Shown: piece by piece, positions 8,727 through 17,724 of the stretch
How positions within the stretch are numbered: position 1 is the stretch's first letter
Layout: each line of letters opens with the position of its first letter
From: Bacillales bacterium
Lineage (GTDB): Bacteria > Bacillota > Bacilli > Bacillales > DASSOY01
Direction of reading: 5' to 3'
Assembly: GCA_035700025.1 (NCBI GenBank)
Contig: DASSOY010000090.1
Span: forward strand, 1-62,197
DNA length: 62,197 nt
Notes under the pieces: generated by a model
Database searches by the model: none
Told to the model about the DNA's origin: nothing
Seen by the model: the letters and a program-made list of their open reading frames with translations, nothing else
Translations under genes and position numbers: made by a program

Positions 8727-10157
8727 TTGGAACGTATGGATTTGCTTAATTATATTCGCGGAGATTGGGTAGGCGCGGACGAAAACTACGACGTAGTCAA
8801 TCCCGCAAACGGCGAAGTGATCGGTTCTGTTCCGAAAGGAACGGAACGAGACGTCGCCGAGGCGATCGACGCAGCGTATGAAGCGTTGCCGTCGTGGCGA
8901 GAACTTACGGCCGAGGAGAGGGCCGGCTATTTGGAAGCGTTGTTCGATTTAATGATCGAAAACGAGGATGAATTGGCGACGATCATGACGCTCGAGAACG
9001 GCAAACCGATGAAGGAATCGCGCGCGGAAGTGCAGTATGCGGCCTCGTTCATCAAGTGGTTCGCTGAAGAAGCGCGCCGCATCTACGGCAAAACGATTCC
9101 GGGGAAAGCGAAGAACCAGCGGATTCAAGTCATTCGCCAACCGGTCGGCGTGGTTGCCGCGATTACTCCGTGGAATTTTCCGGCGGCGATGATCACGAGA
9201 AAAATGGCGCCGGCGCTTGCCGCGGGTTGCACTTTTCTTGTCAAACCCCCGTTGGAAACCCCGTTGACGGCATTGAAACTGATGGAATATTGCGAGCGGG
9301 CGGGCTTTCCGGCAGGTGTCGTCAATACGATCGTGACGCCGGACGAAGCGTTTAGTGAAACGATCAAAAACAGTGAGAAAGTCCGCAAATTGACGTTTAC
9401 CGGTTCGACAGAAGTCGGCAGCCTGCTAATGAAACAAAGCGCCGAGCATATAAAAAACGTCTCGTTCGAGCTCGGCGGACAGGCGCCGTTCATCGTACTC
9501 AACGACGCCGACCTTGACAAGACAGTTGCGGCCGCGATGGCTTCGAAGTTCCGCAATGCTGGACAAACGTGTATCGCGTCCAATCGTTTTTACGTCGAAG
9601 CCGGCGTGTACGACAAATTTGTCGAACAACTCACGGAACAAGTGAAAAAGCTGAAAGTCGGAAACGGCCTGGACGAAGGTATCGACATCGGGCCGCTCAT
9701 TAATAAGGAAGGTTTCGAGAAAGTGCAGAAACACGTGAACGACGCGGTTGACAAAGGTGCGGAAGTTGTATGCGGCGGGAAAGGAGAAGAAAAGAACGGC
9801 GGGTATTTCTTCGCGCCGACGGTTTTGAAGAACGTTAGCGATGACATGCTTTGCATGAATGAAGAAACGTTCGGTCCGGTTATCCCGGTGCAAAAAGTGG
9901 AAACCGCCGAAGAGGCCGTTGGACTTGCGAACGCAACCCGTTTCGGACTCGCCGGCTATTTCTTCACGGAAAGTGTTACGCGCGGAACGAAAATCGCCGA
10001 AGCGCTCGACTACGGCATCATCGGGTGGAATCACGGTGCGCCTTCAGCAGCCCAGGCGCCGTTCGGCGGCATGAAAGAAAGCGGGATCGGGCGCGAAGGC
10101 GGGCATGAAGGCATCGAAGCTTATCTCGAAACGAAATACATTTCGCTTGGCTTATAA
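8727..10157 (+). CDS. gabD: NAD(P)-dependent aldehyde dehydrogenase (succinate-semialdehyde type)
   Basis: Oxidises an aldehyde to the acid; closest in pattern to GabD, which turns succinate semialdehyde into succinate. Catalytic Cys282 lies in NAGQTCIASNRF and the general-base Glu in FELGGQAPF; the Rossmann cofactor motif FTGSTEVG and the KESGIGREGG end are present. 476 residues, normal for the family. Start TTG 8727 is placed by AAGGAGGG at 8712-8719, though TTG 8721 and ATG 8736 are possible. No gabT, gabP or gabR neighbours, so the substrate is not fixed by context. Confidence 0.88.
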   Translation: MERMDLLNYIRGDWVGADENYDVVNPANGEVIGSVPKGTERDVAEAIDAAYEALPSWRELTAEERAGYLEALFDLMIENEDELATIMTLENGKPMKESRAEVQYAASFIKWFAEEARRIYGKTIPGKAKNQRIQVIRQPVGVVAAITPWNFPAAMITRKMAPALAAGCTFLVKPPLETPLTALKLMEYCERAGFPAGVVNTIVTPDEAFSETIKNSEKVRKLTFTGSTEVGSLLMKQSAEHIKNVSFELGGQAPFIVLNDADLDKTVAAAMASKFRNAGQTCIASNRFYVEAGVYDKFVEQLTEQVKKLKVGNGLDEGIDIGPLINKEGFEKVQKHVNDAVDKGAEVVCGGKGEEKNGGYFFAPTVLKNVSDDMLCMNEETFGPVIPVQKVETAEEAVGLANATRFGLAGYFFTESVTRGTKIAEALDYGIIGWNHGAPSAAQAPFGGMKESGIGREGGHEGIEAYLETKYISLGL

Positions 10158-10172
10158 TTTTACATGAAACGA

Positions 10173-10211
10173 CACAAAGTGATGAATACTAGTAGTATCC
10201 ATCACTTTGTG
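10173..10211. repeat. 39-base near-perfect inverted repeat
   Basis: Two 18-base arms (CACAAAGTGATGAATACT and its complement with a single mismatch) around a three-base AGT loop. It lies 15 bases after the aldehyde dehydrogenase stop and its last base starts the ribosome site of the small gene at 10225. There is no following T run, so it is not an obvious terminator; an operator or RNA stem that masks the ribosome site is possible. Confidence 0.8.
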
Positions 10212-10224
10212 AGGTGAGATCGAA

Positions 10225-10401
10225 TTGGCACGCGACGAACAAATTTGCCCGGCTTGCGACGGATCTGGATTGCAGGCGGACGATGAAGAATGGCAATATC
10301 CGTGCTCTGTGTGCGGCGGGGACGGCATCCGTAATCTCAACGAGCGTCCCGAACCAGACGAGCCGTTTTCCGTCGACGAAATGAACCGTACGTTGGAATA
10401 A
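10225..10401 (+). CDS. Small DnaJ-type zinc-finger protein
   Basis: 58 residues starting at TTG after GAGGTGA (10211-10217). It holds two DnaJ central-domain-like knuckles, CPACDGSG near residue 8 and CSVCGGDG near residue 28, the usual four-cysteine zinc site, then an acidic tail. It lacks a J domain. Small proteins of this kind occur in Bacillaceae with no known role; chaperone-like or redox function would be guesswork. A long inverted repeat overlaps its ribosome site. Confidence 0.75.
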   Translation: MARDEQICPACDGSGLQADDEEWQYPCSVCGGDGIRNLNERPEPDEPFSVDEMNRTLE

Positions 10402-10452
10402 AAAGAGCGGATTACCCCATTTCGTTTCAATGGTGTTCCTGTCCGCTTCTAT

Positions 10453-10492
10453 AAAAAAGGTCCCAAAAGCCGAGCTTTTGGGACCTTTTTTT
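10453..10492. terminator. Bidirectional terminator between small zinc gene and rocD
   Basis: Fourteen-base perfect stem AAGGTCCCAAAAGC / GCTTTTGGGACCTT with a three-base loop, A-rich on the left and T-rich on the right, so it can serve both converging genes. Confidence 0.92.
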
Positions 10493-10497
10493 GAGAT

Positions 10498-11700
10498 TTA
10501 AGAAACGGAGATGGACAACACTTGCTCGATTTTTTCGATCGCCCAGTCGAGGTCGTCTTTCTCGATCACGAGCGGGGGAGCGAAACGGATGACGTTCTCG
10601 TGCGTCTCTTTACAAAGCAGGCCGAGTTCCTTTAATTGTTGGCAATACGAACGGGCCGGTTCATGAAGTTCGACGCCGATAAACAATCCGCGTCCGCGAA
10701 TTTCTTTAATGGCCGGATTTTCAATCTCCCGCAGTTTTTGCAACAAATAGTCGCCGAGTTCGCGCGATCGTTCAGCCAAGTTTTCTTCTTCAATGACTTG
10801 CAAGGACGCCACCGCTACCGCGCAGGCGAGCGGATTGCCCCCGAACGTTGAACCGTGTGAACCCGGATCGAATACGCCGAGCACGTCTTCATTCGCGGCA
10901 ACGCATGAGACCGGCATGACGCCGCCTCCGAGCGCTTTGCCGAGAATGTATACGTCGGGAACGACAGCTTCCCAGTCGCAGGCGAAATTTTTGCCGGTAC
11001 GGCCGAGTCCCGCCTGAATTTCATCGGCGATGTAAAGGACGTTTTCTTGTTTGCATACTTCGTACGTTTCGCGTAAATAGCCTTCGGGCGGGATGATGAT
11101 TCCCGCTTCGCCTTGGATCGGCTCGAACAAAAACGCCGCCGTATTCGGCGTAATCGCCGCTTTCAACGCTTCAACGTCGCCGTAAGGAATCACTTTGATT
11201 CCCGGCAGCAGCGGACCGAATCCGCGTTTGTTTTCCGGATCCGAAGAAAGTGAAACGGCGGCCAATGTCCGCCCGTGGAAATTGCCGACGCAAGCGATTA
11301 TTTCCGCTTTGTTTTCCGGAATTCCTTTTTTCTCGTATCCCCAACGTCTTGCCGCTTTCAATGCCGTTTCCACGGCTTCCGCCCCGGTGTTCATCGGAAG
11401 CACCATGTTTTTCCCCGTAAGGTCGGCTACTTTTTTATAAAAAGGTCCCAATTGATCGTTTCGGAACGCTCTTGAAGTTAACGTCAGGCGGTCGGCCTGC
11501 TCTTTCAAAGCGCCGATGATTTTCGGGTGGCGGTGTCCCTGGTTCACGGCGGAATATGCGCTGAGCATGTCCATATATTTACGGCCTTCCGGGTCTTCCA
11601 CCCATACGCCTTCCGCTTTAGAGACGACGACGTCAAGAGGATTGTAATTGCGAGCGCCGTAAGTATCGTCTAGTTGAATCAAATCTTCCGTTTTCGTCAT
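10498..11700 (-). CDS. rocD: Ornithine aminotransferase
   Basis: PLP-dependent class III aminotransferase that turns ornithine and 2-oxoglutarate into glutamate semialdehyde and glutamate, the arginine-degradation step. 400 residues, family length. Visible: [42 protein letters not shown] and the PLP lysine in [13 protein letters not shown] 11700 follows GTGGGGTGA. It stands alone here, without rocE or rocF. On the minus strand a TATAAT lies at 11743-11738, but no convincing -35 and no sigma-54 type site were seen. It is distinguished from argD (present at 31.3 kb) by the NYNPLDVV start. Confidence 0.95.
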   Translation of the reverse strand: MTKTEDLIQLDDTYGARNYNPLDVVVSKAEGVWVEDPEGRKYMDMLSAYSAVNQGHRHPKIIGALKEQADRLTLTSRAFRNDQLGPFYKKVADLTGKNMVLPMNTGAEAVETALKAARRWGYEKKGIPENKAEIIACVGNFHGRTLAAVSLSSDPENKRGFGPLLPGIKVIPYGDVEALKAAITPNTAAFLFEPIQGEAGIIIPPEGYLRETYEVCKQENVLYIADEIQAGLGRTGKNFACDWEAVVPDVYILGKALGGGVMPVSCVAANEDVLGVFDPGSHGSTFGGNPLACAVAVASLQVIEEENLAERSRELGDYLLQKLREIENPAIKEIRGRGLFIGVELHEPARSYCQQLKELGLLCKETHENVIRFAPPLVIEKDDLDWAIEKIEQVLSISVS

Positions 11701-11882
11701 TCAATCACCCCACTGATCAGTAATATCCCCTGACGCCATTATAACAATACGCAGCGTGAATGGGTACCTTCTTTCAAACAACTTTCTGGCGGCCGGCGTC
11801 GATTTTTCGAAAAAACATTGGCGTCTTTTGTCGACCATGGTATTATGGAGATTGGTACATCAATTTTTTGGGAGGTTTCTGC

Positions 11883-12230
11883 ATGCAACTGCAAGTTCAT
11901 ATTTATTCATGGACGATCACATTGCTTTTATTCGTCGTTGTTTTCATTCTTGCGAAATCGGGCAAAGCACCGAAACCGCAGAAGATCATCCATATGATCT
12001 TGCGCGTCTTTTTCGTCCTTACACTTCTCACAGGCATCGGCCTCGTCGTATCGTACAATTTTGCAAGTGCGACGTTGATCAAAGGGGCGCTCGGCATCTT
12101 ATTGATCGTGCTGATGGAATTGATTACAGGCAAAGCCCGCGACCGCGAACGGACCGGCTGGCTTTCGGCAGCGTTTATCGTCGACCTCGTTCTCGTGTTT
12201 TATTTCGGTTACGGCGTCATCGGCGGTTAA
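11883..12230 (+). CDS. yisL: YisL-family membrane protein (DUF1516)
   Basis: 115 residues with four predicted membrane helices and the family start MQLQVHIYSW. The frame is open upstream, but GGAGG at 11871-11875 fixes ATG 11883. Function unknown in the family (UPF0344). Its place near yisK and asnO agrees with the B. subtilis yis region. Confidence 0.9.
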   Translation: MQLQVHIYSWTITLLLFVVVFILAKSGKAPKPQKIIHMILRVFFVLTLLTGIGLVVSYNFASATLIKGALGILLIVLMELITGKARDRERTGWLSAAFIVDLVLVFYFGYGVIGG

Positions 12231-12367
12231 CGGATCTTACGACTGTCACGAAGGCAGTCTCACATTCATTGACTGAAAAAAAATAACTTTCCGTATGTTC
12301 ATGCGGGGCCAAAATCAACGCGCTAACGGTCGCTGTATTCAATGCGTAACTTAAAGGGGTGTCAATC

Positions 12368-14332
12368 TTGCAAACATACTTGTATACCTATGAGGATCCG
12401 GATTCCCTGCGAATATTTTTTCAAAACAATGCTCTGGAAGGCGCATGTCATTTGCTTGTAAAAGTTTACGTTGTGCAAACGGAGCAACCGTCCTTCGAAG
12501 ATGTATCCGCTCTCATCAAAAGCATCGTCCCTCATGCACGGATTTATCTCGGGACCGAGGGAGATCACGAACGCCGCCAATATGGAAAAAAGCCGATGTT
12601 GTTCATCACGGCTTTCGAAGAGACGTCGGTTCAAGATCTAACATTAGAACTGTCGACGCTTCAATTGCACTTGCAGGAATCGGAACAACGTTACCGGTCA
12701 TTGTTCGAGCACCATCCGAATTTGATCTATTCGATGGATCGGCAAGGCGTCATTCAGAGCGTCAATCCCGCCCTCATTAAAGAAACCGGATATTTGCCAA
12801 AAGAAATTCGCAACACCCCCGCCGTCAATTACGTAGCCGACGATCAAAAAGAGAGCGTGATCCAACGGTTCCGGAAAACATTGAAAGGAGAGTCGCAGCA
12901 CTTTTCGATTTATTTTAAAAATAAATTCGGCAGTTACGAGCTGTTTGAAGTGACGAACGTTCCAATTTTCGTCAATGGGGCGGTCGTCGGGGTGTACGGC
13001 ATCGCGCAAAACATGACGAAGCAAAAAGAAGCACAGGACAAAATCATTCGCCTCGCTTATCACGATTCACTTACGGGTTTGCCGAACCGAACGTTGCTGC
13101 AAAAAACGTTGGAGAGCGAGATGAAGCTGGCGGACGGCACAAACTCGAAACTAGCGGTATTGTTCGTCGATTTCGACCGCTTTAAGTTGATCAATGACAG
13201 CGTCGGTCATCACGATGGTGACGAAGTGTTAAAACGGGCGGTTAAACGAATGAAAACCGCCATCGGACGCGAACATATCCTTTCCCGCTTTAATGGGGAT
13301 GAGTTTGTCGTGTTGCTTCGTAAAGTCGAGGATACCAAGCAAATTACCGATACCCTGCGGACGTTGACGGATGCGTTCGAACGACCGGTCGAATACGGGC
13401 AGCGAGAGTTTTATTTGTCAATCAGCATCGGTGTGAGCCTTTATCCGGACGACACGAAAGACGCGAAAGATCTGTTGAAACATGCGGATACCGCTTTGGC
13501 GCACGCGAAACAGAAAGGGCAAGCATGCGTCAGCTTTTACAAAGAAGAAATGCAGCATTATTTCACCAACCGGCTGCAATTGGAGAACGATTTGCGAAAA
13601 GCTTTGGAAAAAAACGAGTTCACCTTGTTCTATCAACCGTTGATGTGTGTGACGAAGGAGAAAATCACCGGATGCGAAGCATTGATTCGCTGGAATCATC
13701 CGACATTCGGACAAGTACCTCCGAACGTGTTCATTCCGCTGGCCGAAGAAACGGGACTCATCGACGAAATTGGCAGCTGGGTAATGGAAACGGCATGTAA
13801 GCAAACAAAAAAGTGGCACGATGACGGTTATAACGATTTCGCCGTGAGCGTGAACGTTTCCGCCCGACAGTTCGAACGGTCAGGATTTCCGGCAGATGTT
13901 CAAGCGGTGTTGGCGAAGACGGGACTTCCCGCGCATTGTTTACACTTAGAACTGACGGAAAGTACGACCTTGCGCGATATTCGCTCTAGCGTCCAGCACT
14001 TGCAAGCGTTGAAAAAACTCGGCGTGAAAGTGTCAATCGACGATTTCGGAACCGGCTATGCTTCGCTCAGTTATTTGAAAGAGTTTTCCGTTGATATTTT
14101 AAAAATTGACCAGTCGTTCGTCCGCAGCCTGAACGACAAGACGCAGGATCGAGCGATCGTGAAAGCGATCTTGACGATGTGCGAAGGCTTGTCCGTGACG
14201 GCAGTAGCCGAAGGGGTCGAGACGGAAGATCAATTGAATGTATTGAAACAATTCGGGTGTCGCTGCGTACAAGGCTACTTCTACAGCCGGCCGCTGCCGG
14301 TCAAGAAATTCGAAAGCTTTTTGACCGCCTGA
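12368..14332 (+). CDS. PAS-GGDEF-EAL cyclic-di-GMP signalling protein
   Basis: Predicted c-di-GMP turnover enzyme, 654 residues. Order: an N-terminal region of about 100 residues that resembles the start of a FIST sensor domain (tentative), a PAS domain (SEQRYRSLFEHHP to VYGIAQNMT, about 105-225), a GGDEF domain (HDSLTGLPNR; signature site reads NGDEF instead of GGDEF), and an EAL domain with ALIRWNHP, ELTES, DDFGTGYAS, KIDQSFV and AEGVET. The EAL metal and catalytic residues look intact, so phosphodiesterase activity is likely; cyclase activity is uncertain. Start TTG 12368 suits the AAGGGG at 12354; GTG 12359 is the alternative. No membrane helices. Confidence 0.92.
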   Translation: MQTYLYTYEDPDSLRIFFQNNALEGACHLLVKVYVVQTEQPSFEDVSALIKSIVPHARIYLGTEGDHERRQYGKKPMLFITAFEETSVQDLTLELSTLQLHLQESEQRYRSLFEHHPNLIYSMDRQGVIQSVNPALIKETGYLPKEIRNTPAVNYVADDQKESVIQRFRKTLKGESQHFSIYFKNKFGSYELFEVTNVPIFVNGAVVGVYGIAQNMTKQKEAQDKIIRLAYHDSLTGLPNRTLLQKTLESEMKLADGTNSKLAVLFVDFDRFKLINDSVGHHDGDEVLKRAVKRMKTAIGREHILSRFNGDEFVVLLRKVEDTKQITDTLRTLTDAFERPVEYGQREFYLSISIGVSLYPDDTKDAKDLLKHADTALAHAKQKGQACVSFYKEEMQHYFTNRLQLENDLRKALEKNEFTLFYQPLMCVTKEKITGCEALIRWNHPTFGQVPPNVFIPLAEETGLIDEIGSWVMETACKQTKKWHDDGYNDFAVSVNVSARQFERSGFPADVQAVLAKTGLPAHCLHLELTESTTLRDIRSSVQHLQALKKLGVKVSIDDFGTGYASLSYLKEFSVDILKIDQSFVRSLNDKTQDRAIVKAILTMCEGLSVTAVAEGVETEDQLNVLKQFGCRCVQGYFYSRPLPVKKFESFLTA

Positions 14333-14346
14333 AGGAACCGATAAAT

Positions 14347-14370
14347 AACCGCCTCCGTGCGGTTTTTTTT
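14347..14370 (+). terminator. Terminator after GGDEF-EAL gene
   Basis: AACCGC / GCGGTT stem with a six-base loop and eight T residues, 15 bases after the stop codon. Confidence 0.85.
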
Positions 14371-14635
14371 GTAACGAAAAGACGTTGTCGAACGTCCATT
14401 TCTATGTTTCGAAAGGGAGCGAGGTTGTTTTTTACGCTGGAGGTTCGTCATTTTGAACAAATCGTTCATCGTTTTCGGCATGACTAAGTCCCGCACACCC
14501 GTTGCCTTTGAATAAATCCCTTGTGGATGATCCGGTTTATGATGTCCGTGCGCACATTTTTCAGTCTGGTTGAATACGTTTAGTAATGGGCGATCGGCTC
14601 GATTTTTTGTCACGCGGTAAGGAAGGGTGTAGCGA
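14371..14635. other. Gene-poor interval before asnO
   Basis: No convincing gene. On the minus strand a frame runs through about 14350-14580 (part reads CAHGHHKPDHPQG and MPKTMNDLFKMT), but it has no ribosome site and I do not recognise it. The asnO promoter must lie here; no clear consensus boxes were found. Confidence 0.4.
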
Positions 14636-16486
14636 ATGTGCGGCATAACTGGATGGATACAATGGCGAAGAGATTTGCGCAATGAAGAAGCAACGGTGAA
14701 ACAAATGGCAAAAACATTGGAACATCGCGGGCCGGATGATCTGAATTCGTGGACGGCTCCCCATGCGGCGTTAGGGCATACGCGGCTCATTGTCGTCGAT
14801 CCTGAAGGCGGCAGCCAGCCGATGGTGCAAACGTACGGAGGACGGGTGTTTACGATCGTGTACAATGGAGAATTGTACAATACGGAAGATTTGCGGAGCG
14901 AACTGCTGGCAATCGGTTACCGGTTTCGCGGTCATTCCGATACGGAAGTATTATTGTCCGCTTTTATTGAGTGGGGGCCGGATTGTCTGAATCGCTTGAA
15001 CGGCATCTTTGCTTTTGCTGTATGGAATGAACAAAAAGAAGAGTTGTTTATGGCACGTGACCGGCTCGGGGTAAAACCACTGTTTTACAGTCATCACGAA
15101 GGGCGGCTGTTGTTTGGTTCGGAACAAAAAGCAATTTTGGCCCACCCTGAAATGAAAGCGCGTGTGGATCGGGAAGGATTGGCTGAAGTGTTCGGACTCG
15201 GTCCGTCACGCACACCAGGACACGGCGTATACATGGACATGGATGAACTTCGTCCGGCGCATGCGCTGTTGTTTACTCGTGACGGCTTGAAAACGTGGCG
15301 GTATTGGGATGTGAAGAGCGCCGATCATCGCGATGGGAAAGAGGATACCGTCGAACGGGTTCGGAATTTGTTTCAAGATGCGGTTGAGCGTCAGCTCGTC
15401 GCCGATGTTCCGATCGCAACGTTTCTTTCTGGAGGCGTCGATTCGAGCGCCATTACGGCCATTGCCGCCGGAGCTCTGAAACAAAAAGGCGAAGGCCCCT
15501 TAACTACTTATTCGATTGATTACGACGAGAACGAGCAATTTTTCAAAAGTGATCAATTTCAACCGAATGCCGATGGTCCTTGGATCAACAAAGTTCGTGA
15601 TTTTCTCGGAACCGATCACCACCGGCTTGTGATCGATAACAAGGTTCTCGCCGACTACTTAAAAAAGGCCGTTCACGCCCGAGATATGCCGGGGTATGCT
15701 GATATCGACGCTTCAATGCTCTGGTTTTGCGAAGGGATCAAAAAAGGCGCAACGGTCGCATTATCGGGTGAATGTGCTGATGAAATATTAGGTGGATATC
15801 CATGGTTTCACAGTCCGGAAACGTCGGCGGCGGAAGGGTTTCCATGGATGCGCTCGACCGAAGCGCGACACGCGCTGCTGAATGAAGAATGGCAAAAGAA
15901 ACTCAATTTGCGTGACTATGTACTTGACCGCTTCCAACAGACGATCAATGAAACTCCGGAGCTCGAGGGAGAGTCAACGGTCGATGCAAAACGGCGGCAG
16001 CTGTTTTATTTAAATATGCATTGGTTCATGACCGCTTTGCTCGATCGGAAAGACCGCATGAGCATGTCAGCAAGTCTTGAGGTGCGCGTGCCGTTTGCCG
16101 ACCATCGCTTCGTTGAATATTTGTGGAATGTCCCTTGGGACACGAAGATGCTTGATGATCGCGAAAAAGGATTATTTCGCCGGGCGATGAAAGGGGTTCT
16201 TCCTGATGATGTATTGTACCGGAAAAAGAGCCCCTATCCGAAGACGTTCCACCCGGACTATACGAAGGCGGTCGTCGGATGGTTGTCGGAAATCATCTCC
16301 GATCCGAACGCACCGATTTTACAGCTGATCAATTACGAACGTCTGGATGAGATCGTGAAGAGTGAAGGGGCATCCTTCGATGTGCCATGGTACGGCCAGC
16401 TTATGAAAGGACCGCAGTTGATTGCCCATCTCGCCCAAATAAATACATGGCTGGAAGACTATAAAATTGAAATCGTTGACCGATAG
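14636..16486 (+). CDS. asnO: Glutamine-dependent asparagine synthetase (AsnO-like)
   Basis: Makes asparagine from aspartate, glutamine and ATP. 616 residues. The N-terminal glutaminase begins MCGITGW, so Cys2 becomes the nucleophile after Met removal; the synthetase domain carries the PP-loop LSGGVDSSAI near residue 263 and ALSGECADEILGG. AAGGAAGGG precedes ATG. Length and position beside yis genes match B. subtilis AsnO (YisO), which is needed for sporulation, rather than AsnB or AsnH. A terminator follows at once. Paralogue choice is an inference from synteny. Confidence 0.92.
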   Translation: MCGITGWIQWRRDLRNEEATVKQMAKTLEHRGPDDLNSWTAPHAALGHTRLIVVDPEGGSQPMVQTYGGRVFTIVYNGELYNTEDLRSELLAIGYRFRGHSDTEVLLSAFIEWGPDCLNRLNGIFAFAVWNEQKEELFMARDRLGVKPLFYSHHEGRLLFGSEQKAILAHPEMKARVDREGLAEVFGLGPSRTPGHGVYMDMDELRPAHALLFTRDGLKTWRYWDVKSADHRDGKEDTVERVRNLFQDAVERQLVADVPIATFLSGGVDSSAITAIAAGALKQKGEGPLTTYSIDYDENEQFFKSDQFQPNADGPWINKVRDFLGTDHHRLVIDNKVLADYLKKAVHARDMPGYADIDASMLWFCEGIKKGATVALSGECADEILGGYPWFHSPETSAAEGFPWMRSTEARHALLNEEWQKKLNLRDYVLDRFQQTINETPELEGESTVDAKRRQLFYLNMHWFMTALLDRKDRMSMSASLEVRVPFADHRFVEYLWNVPWDTKMLDDREKGLFRRAMKGVLPDDVLYRKKSPYPKTFHPDYTKAVVGWLSEIISDPNAPILQLINYERLDEIVKSEGASFDVPWYGQLMKGPQLIAHLAQINTWLEDYKIEIVDR

Positions 16487-16487
16487 A

Positions 16488-16515
16488 AGAAGCCTCGTCA
16501 GAAGGCTTCTTTTGT
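16488..16515 (+). terminator. Terminator after asnO
   Basis: AGAAGCCT / AGGCTTCT stem with a seven-base loop followed by TTTGTTTT; starts two bases after the asnO stop. Confidence 0.85.
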
Positions 16516-16612
16516 TTTGGCGTGCAAAATATCGGAAGGCGTATCGAGGAAGGAACGCTGCATCCTCATACTGGAGGGGGAATGCCGTTTCCGTTGTGCT
16601 GGTCAGGCGAAT

Positions 16613-16777
16613 TTGTATTTGTCGGGAGAGTATGTTAAAGTGAAAAAGCCTTTCGAAAAGAGGATGGTTCGAAATGATGATCAACGGTTCTTACAACATA
16701 AAACTCTGCAATCCGCCAATTGAACTGGCGGATTGTTTTTTTGCCCTCGGGAAACTTTGTAATTTGGAGGCAAACCT
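16613..16777 (+). promoter_or_regulatory. Promoter and leader of the CDF exporter, with internal terminator
   Basis: TTGTAT (16613-16618), 17-base spacer and TAAAGT (16636-16641) form a plausible promoter. About 65 bases downstream a ten-base perfect stem CAATCCGCCA / TGGCGGATTG with seven T residues (16709-16742) forms an intrinsic terminator before the CDF gene. A 35-codon frame from ATG 16674 runs through the terminator, its TGA stop (16779) overlapping the TTG start of the exporter. This looks like an attenuation-type leader; the signal is unknown. Confidence 0.55.
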
Positions 16778-17680
16778 TTGAACGATTATTTGCACGAACG
16801 CGGAAAAATCGGAAAGCAAGTGGCGTGGATCGCGCTCATCAGCAACATTATTCTTGCCGTCGGTAAGATTTTGATCGGGATTTATGCCGACAGCGAGTCG
16901 GTCTTTGCCGACGGCATCCACTCCGGAGCCGATGTTGTCGCTTCCGTAGCCGTTCTGGCGGTCGTCGGGATTTCCAACAAGCCGCCTGATCAAGATCATC
17001 CGTTCGGACACGGAAAAGCGGAAGTCATCAGCGAAGGCATTGTCGGGCTGATCTTATTTTTCGTATCGGTTTACATTGTCGGAGAGGCGTTTCTCGCTTT
17101 CAGCGGTGAACCTGCGGTTCCCGAACTGGCGGCTTTCATCGCTGCGCTCATTTCTTTCGCTTCCAAACAGGCGCTGTATCGCTATTCATTGCGCCGCGGG
17201 AAGAAATACAACAGCAAAGCCGTCTTGGCGATCGCTTACGATCATAAAGCCGACATCGTTGCATCGTTGGCGGCATCCGCAGGCGTATTATTATCGATGA
17301 TCGGCGCGAAATACGACATCGAATTTCTTCTATTCGGTGATGCCGCAGCGAGTTTGATCGTGGCCGTACTCATTTTCAAAATCGCCGCCGAGCTCATTCA
17401 GTCTTCCGTAAACGTGTTGATGGAGAAAACCGTCGAAACCGAAAAGCTCGATAAATATTTAAAAATCATTAACGGGTTTCCAGAAGTGAAAAGAATCGAC
17501 CAAATTCGCGCTCGTGATCATGGTCATTACATCTTGCTCGATTTGCGTGTTTCCATCGACCACGATTTGTCAATTAAGCAAGGGCACGACATCGGCCGCG
17601 AAATCAAACACGACATTCAGCAACAATATCCTGAAGTGGAAGAAGTATTCATCCACGTGAATCCGTATTTTGAAGAGTAA
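16778..17680 (+). CDS. Cation diffusion facilitator family metal exporter
   Basis: Membrane proton-metal antiporter of the CDF family (300 residues). About six helices fill residues 12-205, with the metal-site pattern FADGIHSGAD in helix 2 and AYDHKADIVAS in helix 5, then a C-terminal cytoplasmic ferredoxin-like domain. The DxxxD/HxxxD arrangement and overall pattern suit the Mn/Fe-type subgroup (MneP/MneS of B. subtilis), but the substrate metal is an inference. TTG 16778 follows GGAGG at 16766-16770. An unusual leader with a terminator precedes it. Confidence 0.9.
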   Translation: MNDYLHERGKIGKQVAWIALISNIILAVGKILIGIYADSESVFADGIHSGADVVASVAVLAVVGISNKPPDQDHPFGHGKAEVISEGIVGLILFFVSVYIVGEAFLAFSGEPAVPELAAFIAALISFASKQALYRYSLRRGKKYNSKAVLAIAYDHKADIVASLAASAGVLLSMIGAKYDIEFLLFGDAAASLIVAVLIFKIAAELIQSSVNVLMEKTVETEKLDKYLKIINGFPEVKRIDQIRARDHGHYILLDLRVSIDHDLSIKQGHDIGREIKHDIQQQYPEVEEVFIHVNPYFEE

Positions 17681-17682
17681 AA

Positions 17683-17720
17683 AGACCTCTCCAGCGATCG
17701 CGGCGCTTTGAGAGGTTTTC
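17683..17720. terminator. Bidirectional terminator between CDF and ligD-like genes
   Basis: GACCTCTC / GAGAGGTT stem with T-rich right flank and A-rich left flank, between two converging genes. Confidence 0.7.
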
Positions 17721-17724
17721 ATCG

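Noticed and set aside
14371..14635. Minus-strand small protein reading MPKTMNDLFKMT
   Set aside because: No ribosome site and no recognised family; kept only as a note.
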